Below the pieces are notes generated by a model, which was given only the letters and a program-made list of their open reading frames with translations, was not told where the DNA came from and did not search any database. The position numbers and the translations under genes were made by a program. From a bacterium (GTDB lineage: Bacteria; Elusimicrobiota; Elusimicrobia; Elusimicrobiales; UBA9959), in the NCBI GenBank assembly GCA_021811185.1, contig JAJZPL010000028.1:1-35893 (forward strand): a DNA stretch of 35,893 nt, in the 5' to 3' direction. Positions 30,406 through 35,893 of this stretch are shown piece by piece (position 1 is the first letter of the stretch; each line of letters begins with the position of its first letter).

Positions 30406-31707
30406 ATGAGAATTTCCGAATCTTTAAGGACGGGCACGCTGGAGATCCTGCACCACAAGATGCGTTCTTTCCTCACCTTCTTCGCCATCTCCATAGGCGT
30501 GATCTCCATTATGTACAGCCTCACGCTGATCTACTCCATGAATTTCCGCACCAAGAAGGCGCTGGAGGTGCTGGGGCACGGCCGCCTGAAGATCCAGCCC
30601 AAGCGCTACTACCAGGAAACCACCAGCATGGACAAGAAGGAGGCCCGCGACACCCTTACGCTGGAGGACGCCCTGGCCCTGCGCGCCAATTTCCCGGAGC
30701 TCCCCATGGTCTCGCCTATTATGGCCAACGGCGCCCAGTTCTCGCACGGGGATTTCAACAGCGGCGAGTACATCGCCGGGATAACCACGGAGTGGAAAAA
30801 GCGCGGCTGGGTCTACAAGGTGCGCGGCCGCTTCCTGAACGAGCACGACGTGGCTTCTTACGCCCGGGTCTGCGTGATCATCCAGAACGGAGGCTGGTTC
30901 AAGAAGCCGCAGTGGATGAAGTTCTACGGCTGGAAGGACGAGTTCCAGGAATACATAAAACATCACGACCTGCTGGGCAAGTCCGTGCAGCTCGGCGACA
31001 ACCTTTATACCGTGGTCGGCATCCTCGAAGAGCCGCCTCTGGAAAAGAACCCCAAGACCTTCCTGGACCTCGAGGGCTGGGAGGCCAAGGTGCTGATCCC
31101 CATCAGCACGTTCCAGCGCCTGATGGGCAACGACAACAGCTGGGGCTGGGGCGGCGGCGGCCTGGATTCCATAAACATCGATACCGGCAAGGCCGCTACG
31201 GTGGAACTATACAAGCGGCGGCTGGAAAAGACGCTGCAGGCCAGGCACGCCGGGCGGCTGCGCCTGGACGTTAAGGATTTCGGCGAGATCATCAAGACCA
31301 AAATGGCGGACAAGCACCGCGACATGTACACGGTGTTGATCATCGGCGCCATCGCGATCCTGGCCGGCGGTATAGGTATCATGAACGTGACGCTGGCCAC
31401 CATCTATTCCCGCATTAAGGAGATCGGCATCCGGCGCGCCATCGGCGCCACCCGCGGCGACATCATGGCGCAGTTCCTCATCGAGGCCATGCTGCTGGGC
31501 TTCTTCGGCGGCCTTGCAGGCATCCTGATTTCCATGGGAGGCATACAATACCTGGCCTCCAAAGGGGACACGGATATGATGATGGTGCAGTGGTGGATGC
31601 CGCTGCTCTCGGTGCTGGCCGCGGTGCTCACCGGGTTCCTGGCCGCGCTGTACCCCGCTTACCAGGCTTCCAGGCTGGACCCGGTGGAAGCGCTGCGGTA
31701 CGAGTAA
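30406..31707 (+). CDS. ABC transporter permease, MacB/FtsX type
   Basis: The 433-residue permease has the MacB layout: an N-terminal membrane segment (MRSFLTFFAISIGVISIMYSL), a large periplasmic domain of about 260 residues (MacB_PCD-like), and three C-terminal membrane segments with the FtsX signature IKEIGIRRAIGATRGDI near residue 340. It ends PAYQASRLDPVEALRYE, the usual MacB C-terminus. Its substrate (lipoprotein, peptide or macrolide-like compound) is unknown. It is the last gene of the TolC/adaptor/ATPase/permease operon and is followed by a strong terminator. Confidence 0.92.
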   Translation: MRISESLRTGTLEILHHKMRSFLTFFAISIGVISIMYSLTLIYSMNFRTKKALEVLGHGRLKIQPKRYYQETTSMDKKEARDTLTLEDALALRANFPELPMVSPIMANGAQFSHGDFNSGEYIAGITTEWKKRGWVYKVRGRFLNEHDVASYARVCVIIQNGGWFKKPQWMKFYGWKDEFQEYIKHHDLLGKSVQLGDNLYTVVGILEEPPLEKNPKTFLDLEGWEAKVLIPISTFQRLMGNDNSWGWGGGGLDSINIDTGKAATVELYKRRLEKTLQARHAGRLRLDVKDFGEIIKTKMADKHRDMYTVLIIGAIAILAGGIGIMNVTLATIYSRIKEIGIRRAIGATRGDIMAQFLIEAMLLGFFGGLAGILISMGGIQYLASKGDTDMMMVQWWMPLLSVLAAVLTGFLAALYPAYQASRLDPVEALRYE

Positions 31708-31721
31708 AGCGTCCCGGCAAT

Positions 31722-31752
31722 AAAAAAAGCCCGCTCAACGGCGGGCTTTTTT
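31722..31752. terminator. Bidirectional Rho-independent terminator
   Basis: AAAAAAGCCCGC and GCGGGCTTTTTT form a stem around TCAACG, with A on the left and T on the right. It serves the export operon on the plus strand and the rhodanese gene ending at 31774 on the minus strand. Confidence 0.9.
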
Positions 31753-31773
31753 ATTTCTCGGGGAAAACTGCGG

Positions 31774-32253
31774 TTACTTGACCACCGGCAGGCCTGCCGC
31801 GGTCCAGGCGGTTATGCCGCCTTCTATGTCGTGGATGTCGGTAAAGCCAAGATCCTTCATTATCGCAAGGGTAAGGCCGCTGCGATGTCCGGTGCGGCAA
31901 TAGATCAGGTAGGAAGCGCCTTTGTCCAGCTTGGCCAGCCGCTCTTTGAAGTCGGGGGCGAAGTAATCCAGCTGCAGGCTGGCGGCCTCCAGGCGGCCTG
32001 CCGCGAACTCTTCCGGCCTGCGGACGTCTATCACCACCGGCTTTTCAGCCTCTATGAAAAATTTTACGTCCAAGGGCTTTATGTTAAGAGGGAAATCCGT
32101 TTTGACCTGAAAGGGTTCGGACGCCGCCGGGACCTGGACCATGGCCAGGTCCTTGAGCCCCGCCGGTTTTACGCCGAAAAGGGAACTGAAGTCGAAGGCG
32201 AAGGCGCCGGTGGCGGCAAAGGCAATAAGAGCTAAACTGATGAGCGTTTTCAT
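31774..32253 (-). CDS. Exported rhodanese-like sulfurtransferase domain protein
   Basis: This 159-residue protein has a signal peptide (LISLALIAFAATGAFA) and a single rhodanese domain at about residues 55-157. VVIDVRRPEEFAAGRL is the CH2A-like motif. The active-site loop is CRTGHRSG with the sulfur-carrying C119, and DIEGGITAWTAAGLPV closes the domain. It probably binds or transfers sulfane sulfur in the periplasm; the partner is unknown. Its AGGAG Shine-Dalgarno is well placed, but it lies partly in a small hairpin (32252-32265). The gene stands alone between convergent and divergent neighbours. Confidence 0.88.
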   Translation of the reverse strand: MKTLISLALIAFAATGAFAFDFSSLFGVKPAGLKDLAMVQVPAASEPFQVKTDFPLNIKPLDVKFFIEAEKPVVIDVRRPEEFAAGRLEAASLQLDYFAPDFKERLAKLDKGASYLIYCRTGHRSGLTLAIMKDLGFTDIHDIEGGITAWTAAGLPVVK

Positions 32254-32265
32254 AGGTTCTCCTAT
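32252..32265 (-). promoter_or_regulatory. Small hairpin covering the rhodanese Shine-Dalgarno
   Basis: On the minus strand ATAGG pairs with CCTAT around AGAA. The stem and loop contain the AGGAG ribosome site, and the stem runs into the ATG. It is only 5 bp and its effect is uncertain. Confidence 0.25.
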
Positions 32266-32307
32266 CCGTCAATACTATTTTACAAACTTTTTAGGTAAGA
32301 TATAGCG

Positions 32308-34047
32308 GTGAAATATCTGCTTGCGGCCTGCGCCACCGTCCTTACCGTGCTGGTCTTCGGCTACGATTACGGCGTGGACCCCAACCTGGCGCAGGTGCTG
32401 CCTTACGTCAACCGGCTGTTGGAACCTTCTCTTTACACCGGCGACGCCTTCGTCTCGTCCTTCTCCGCTTTCCCGTCGGTTTACCCGCGCCTCGCGGCCC
32501 TGGGCGCTTCGCTCATGAGCCTGGAGAAACTGCACCTGGCGGCCTACCTGGCCGCGCGCTTCGCCTTTTTCCTGGTGGTCTTCGAACTGGGGCTGGAACT
32601 TTTCAGGAGCCGGCGGTCGGCCGCGGCGGCGGTGCTGCTGGCCGCGCTGAGCGCCCAGGTGAACGTCCTGACCCCGCTCGGCGAGGACCCGCTGATAAAA
32701 ACCGCGCTCTACCAGAGCACGCTGGCCGGCCTGGCCTGCGCGGCCTCGCTGTTTTACTTTCTGAAGAGCAGATACCGGCCCGCCTTCGCCCTGCTGGGGG
32801 CCGCGCTGTTCCTTAACGGCCTCGCGGCGGCCTACCTGGCTATATTGTTCGCGGCGGCTTCGCCGGGCGCCTGGGACCGCCGGCTCCGGAACGGCTGGCT
32901 GCTATTCGTGGCCGTCTTCGCCTGCTGGGCCGCCTGGGCGGCTTCCCTGCCCAATCCCGGAGGCGGCGCCGGGCCGGCTTACCTGGCCGTGCTGCGGCGC
33001 TGGTATCCCGGGCATTACTTCCCGTTCTCCTGGACCGCCGCAAAATGGTTCGGGGCGGCGGTGCTGGTGCCGCTGAACGCGCTGCTCATAATTCCCGGCC
33101 TCAAGGGCTGCTCCGCGCCCGGCAGGATAAAGGCCTTCCTCCTTGCCTTCGCGGCCATGTGGGGGGCGGCTTTCGTCTTCGGAGAATTGCTGCCGGAGCG
33201 GCACCTCGTCGCGCTGCAGCTGCTGCGCAGCGATTCGCTCTTCTGCCTGCTCGGGGTCGTCTTTGCCGGAGACCTGCTGCGCCGCCTGCTCGAGGGGGAG
33301 GCGGCCGGGGACTGGGCGCTAGCCGCTTACGCCGCCTTGAGCCAGACCGGGTTGAACGCCACGCTCTTCGTGCTGCCGCTGCCCTTCCTCCTCGCCGCGC
33401 GGTTCTACGGAAACGGGAAAGCTTTCCGCGCCGCCGCGCTGGGCGGGGCGCTGTGCTGCGCCTTCCTCGCGTTCCATGCCGATCCCGCCGCCGTTAAAAA
33501 GACCGCGCTGGCGCTGCTGCTGCTCGCGCTGGCCGCCGCCGCCGGGCTTTCATACCGCAGCGCGGTCAGCCGCCGCCTCGCTTTCGGGCTGGCGCTGCTC
33601 ATAGTCCTGATGCCGCTGCTGCCGGTGGCGAATTACCGCCTCAGGAACGGCCAGTGGGGGAATTATCCGCCGGAGACTTCGGACTGGGTCGGCTTGCAGC
33701 TCTGGGCCAGGGCTAATACTCAGAGGAACGCCCTGTTCCTGGTCCCGCCCGGCACTTACGGCTTCCGCGTTTTCTCCCTGCGTTCGCCCGTGGTGGAATG
33801 GCTGGACTGCTCCGCCATGCACTGGGCGCCAGGTTTCGAGAAGGACTGGGCCCGGCGCATGACCGACATGAACGGTCCCGGCGGGGGGGACGGGCGGGAT
33901 TTGGGCTACGGGCGCCTGGACGAGCGCGCGCTGGCTTCGCTGGCGGCGAAATACGGGGCCGGTTACGCCGTGCGGCGCGCCGCCGACGCCCAGCTGCGGC
34001 TGCCGGAGGTCTACGCCAACGCCAGTTTCACCGTGTACGCGCTGTAG
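32308..34047 (+). CDS. Large polytopic membrane protein, possible DUF6798/GT-C-like
   Basis: This 579-residue protein has about 12 hydrophobic segments through residue 445, then a soluble tail of about 130 residues. I do not firmly recognise it. The layout (YGVDPNLAQVLPYVNRLLEPSLYTGDAF near the start, a membrane core, and a C-terminal domain with NALFLVPPGTYGFRVFSLRSPVVEW) recalls bacterial DUF6798-type proteins and other GT-C-like membrane enzymes. There is no clear DE/DD catalytic pair in the first loop. The start is GTG 32308 with AGGTAAG about 10 bases upstream. It precedes a GT39-like glycosyltransferase by 34 bases, so both may act on cell-envelope glycans or lipids (inference). Confidence 0.7.
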   Translation: MKYLLAACATVLTVLVFGYDYGVDPNLAQVLPYVNRLLEPSLYTGDAFVSSFSAFPSVYPRLAALGASLMSLEKLHLAAYLAARFAFFLVVFELGLELFRSRRSAAAAVLLAALSAQVNVLTPLGEDPLIKTALYQSTLAGLACAASLFYFLKSRYRPAFALLGAALFLNGLAAAYLAILFAAASPGAWDRRLRNGWLLFVAVFACWAAWAASLPNPGGGAGPAYLAVLRRWYPGHYFPFSWTAAKWFGAAVLVPLNALLIIPGLKGCSAPGRIKAFLLAFAAMWGAAFVFGELLPERHLVALQLLRSDSLFCLLGVVFAGDLLRRLLEGEAAGDWALAAYAALSQTGLNATLFVLPLPFLLAARFYGNGKAFRAAALGGALCCAFLAFHADPAAVKKTALALLLLALAAAAGLSYRSAVSRRLAFGLALLIVLMPLLPVANYRLRNGQWGNYPPETSDWVGLQLWARANTQRNALFLVPPGTYGFRVFSLRSPVVEWLDCSAMHWAPGFEKDWARRMTDMNGPGGGDGRDLGYGRLDERALASLAAKYGAGYAVRRAADAQLRLPEVYANASFTVYAL

Positions 34048-34081
34048 TCCGCCGGAACTGCCTTTTTGTATCATATTATCA

Positions 34082-35794
34082 ATGAACAACAGAATCATCC
34101 GGGCCTGTAAGATAGCGGGACTGGCCGCCCTGCTCTTCCACCTGTTCGAAGGGTTCGGTTTTATAAATTCCGCCGCGCCCACTTACGACGAGACGGTGCA
34201 CCTGGCCAGCGGCTACTCCTACCTGGCCACCGGCCTCTACCGGATGAACGTGATGGACCACCCGCCGTTCTCCGAAATGCTTTCCGCCGCGCCGCTGCTG
34301 CTTCTGAAACCGCAGTCCTTCGCCGGGCACCCTTTCTTCATGAACCTGCAGGCTTACCACTACGGCGACCTGTTCCTGTACAACAATAACAGTTCCGCCG
34401 AGCGCCTGCTGAACACGGCCAGGCGTTTCACCTTCGTTATCTGGACGGCCCTGCTGGCCGTATTCATCTGGCTGTTCGCCTCCAGGCTGGAATCGGCGGC
34501 GGCGGCGTGGCTTTCCATCGCGGTATTCGGCCTGATGCCGGTCTTCATCTCCAACGACGCGCTGGTAACCACCGACGCGGCCGCGGCGGTTTTCTATTTC
34601 GGCGCTTTCGCGCTGGCCTGGCGCTTCACCAACGTCAGCCAGGAAGCCGGCAAAGGGGGGAAGCACCACGCGCCTGCGGCTGAAGGGCAGCTGCGGCTCT
34701 GGGCCCTCCTCTCCGGCGCGGCCGCCGGGCTGGGCATGGTCTCCAAGTTCAGCCTGTTCATCATCCCGCCCATGGTGGCCGTCTTCTGGATAGCCGACAA
34801 CCTGCGCTGGCCGCGGATGAAATCCTCGAAACTCGCAGGCTACATAGGCTTGTTCGCGGCGGCCTGCCTGCTTACGGTGCTGCTGGTCTACAAGTTCGAC
34901 CTTAAACTTTATTACGAAGGCTTAGCCGCTACCCTGACGCGCCTGGACGCGGGCCGCTCTTCTTTCGTGATGGGCCGCCACACGCTCAAGGGCGTCTGGT
35001 GGTACTTCCCCGCCGCGCTGGCCGTAAAGACCCCGCTATTGGCGCTTTTCGGGGCCGCCGCGGGCCTCGCGCTCGTATTTAAGAACTTCCGCAGGGGCTA
35101 TCTCTGGCTGCTGGTGCCGCCGGCGGTCTATTTCGCGGCTTCGCTTACGGCCAAGGTGCAGATAGGCTACAGGCATATCATGCCGGTGATGCCTTTCCTG
35201 GCCGTGCTGGCCGGCATAGCCCTGGCCCGGCTGCTCGAAGTGAAAAAGGGAGCCTGGCTGGTCTGCGGCCTGCTGGCGCTTACCGCGGTTTCAGTTTCCA
35301 GGGCGCACCCTTATTATCTCGCGTATTTCAACGAGCTGGCCGGCGGGCCGGCCAACGGGTACAAGCTGTTCGTGGATTCCAACCTGGACTGGGGCCAGGA
35401 CGTAAAGGGCGTGGCCGCCTACCTGCGCGCGCGCGGCAACCCGCCGGTGATCTTCTCCTATTTCGGAGTGGCCAGGCCCGAAAGTTACGGCGTTAACTAC
35501 GTGCCGCTGGGCATGGTTTCAAACGTAGAGTTCGCGGGCACCGGAGCGCAGGTCTGCGCGATGAAGGACGTGCTGCTGGCGGTTTCCGCCACCAACCTGC
35601 AGGGAACTTATTATCCCGATGCGGCCACCTTCTCCTGGCTGAAGGACAGGAAACCCGCGTATACGGCCGGCTATGCTATCTTTATCTATGATCTTACCGC
35701 GGACAAGGACGGCCTGCGGAAGCTGGCCGCGCTGTTCGACAGGGAAGGCCGCAACGCCGAGGCCGACTGTCTTTACGCCCGCGCCGGGAAATAG
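34082..35794 (+). CDS. GT39/PMT-like membrane glycosyltransferase (ArnT superfamily)
   Basis: The 570-residue GT-C protein has about 11 hydrophobic segments. The catalytic first loop reads APTYDETVHLASGYSYL with D36-E37, and HPPF (60-63) follows, both typical of dolichyl- or undecaprenyl-phosphate sugar-dependent enzymes. A second motif, TTDAAAAVFYFGAFALAW, is the usual membrane segment after the loop. The C-terminal VDSNLDWGQDVKGVAAYL and YFGVARPESYGV are often seen in bacterial members. It would transfer a sugar from a lipid carrier to protein or lipid on the outer face of the inner membrane; donor and acceptor are unknown. No Shine-Dalgarno is evident before ATG 34082. A strong terminator follows. 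Confidence 0.83.
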   Translation: MNNRIIRACKIAGLAALLFHLFEGFGFINSAAPTYDETVHLASGYSYLATGLYRMNVMDHPPFSEMLSAAPLLLLKPQSFAGHPFFMNLQAYHYGDLFLYNNNSSAERLLNTARRFTFVIWTALLAVFIWLFASRLESAAAAWLSIAVFGLMPVFISNDALVTTDAAAAVFYFGAFALAWRFTNVSQEAGKGGKHHAPAAEGQLRLWALLSGAAAGLGMVSKFSLFIIPPMVAVFWIADNLRWPRMKSSKLAGYIGLFAAACLLTVLLVYKFDLKLYYEGLAATLTRLDAGRSSFVMGRHTLKGVWWYFPAALAVKTPLLALFGAAAGLALVFKNFRRGYLWLLVPPAVYFAASLTAKVQIGYRHIMPVMPFLAVLAGIALARLLEVKKGAWLVCGLLALTAVSVSRAHPYYLAYFNELAGGPANGYKLFVDSNLDWGQDVKGVAAYLRARGNPPVIFSYFGVARPESYGVNYVPLGMVSNVEFAGTGAQVCAMKDVLLAVSATNLQGTYYPDAATFSWLKDRKPAYTAGYAIFIYDLTADKDGLRKLAALFDREGRNAEADCLYARAGK

Positions 35795-35829
35795 CGGCCG
35801 CGCCGGCGCCTGAAAACTTAACCGCTATA

Positions 35830-35868
35830 AAATAAAGAGGGCCGGGTTAATCCCGGCCCTCTTTATTT
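35830..35868. terminator. Strong bidirectional terminator after the GT39-like gene
   Basis: A perfect 17-bp stem pairs 35830-35846 with 35852-35868 around TTAAT. The core is GAGGGCCGGG and the outer part is AAATAAA/TTTATTT, giving T-rich ends for both directions. The remaining 25 bases of the window hold nothing recognised. Confidence 0.88.
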
Positions 35869-35893
35869 GTATTACCGAGCGGTCTAGTTCACT

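Overview
The window is a gene-dense, high-GC stretch of bacterial chromosome with no rRNA, tRNA or CRISPR array that I can see. A TolC-family channel, a CsgG-like protein with a probable outer-membrane barrel, and several Sec signal peptides indicate a diderm (Gram-negative-type) bacterium. The mix of genes (exported TldD/TldE-like pair, divergent glutamine synthetase, long HEAT-repeat protein, two molybdenum hydroxylases) would suit an uncultivated anaerobic lineage such as Elusimicrobiota. That placement is an impression, not something the sequence proves.

Left part (1-12609, + strand). The window opens in the C-terminus of an APS kinase, followed by a TauE/SafE permease. A tightly packed gene string starts at 1177: HemN-like radical SAM protein, PAPS-type sulfotransferase, MocA-like cytidylyltransferase, SLC13/ArsB-like permease, class III adenylate cyclase, XdhC, ThiF/MoeB-like E1 enzyme, fused [2Fe-2S]-FAD subunit, molybdopterin subunit, and MoaD. 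The last six plus MocA make a nearly self-contained molybdenum-hydroxylase module: the enzyme, cofactor cytidylation, cofactor sulfuration/insertion, and a sulfur carrier with its activating enzyme. Many genes overlap as TGATG or ATGA.

Middle (12609-16771). A 106-bp palindromic element with perfect 26-bp terminal inverted repeats, which looks like a non-autonomous REP/MITE element, lies directly on the moaD stop codon. Next to it is a second strong hairpin. Both sit between convergent operons. On the minus strand is a second molybdenum hydroxylase with three separate subunits (FAD, [2Fe-2S], molybdopterin). Its upstream region carries possible divergent promoters with a palindrome between them.

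Right part (16772-35893). A large HEAT-repeat gene is cut from its signal peptide by one in-frame TGA. It is followed by a CsgG/FlgO-like protein with a C-terminal barrel, two exported TldD/PmbA-family proteins (only one with the HExxxH metal site), a type I glutamine synthetase behind a clear sigma-70-type promoter, a TolC/HlyD/MacB-type export operon, an exported rhodanese (minus strand), and two large polytopic membrane proteins, the second a GT39/PMT-like glycosyltransferase. Strong stem-loop terminators close several of these units.

The best leads are the interrupted HEAT gene, the palindromic element, the cyclase and permease inside the molybdenum-hydroxylase operon, and the exported TldD/TldE pair.
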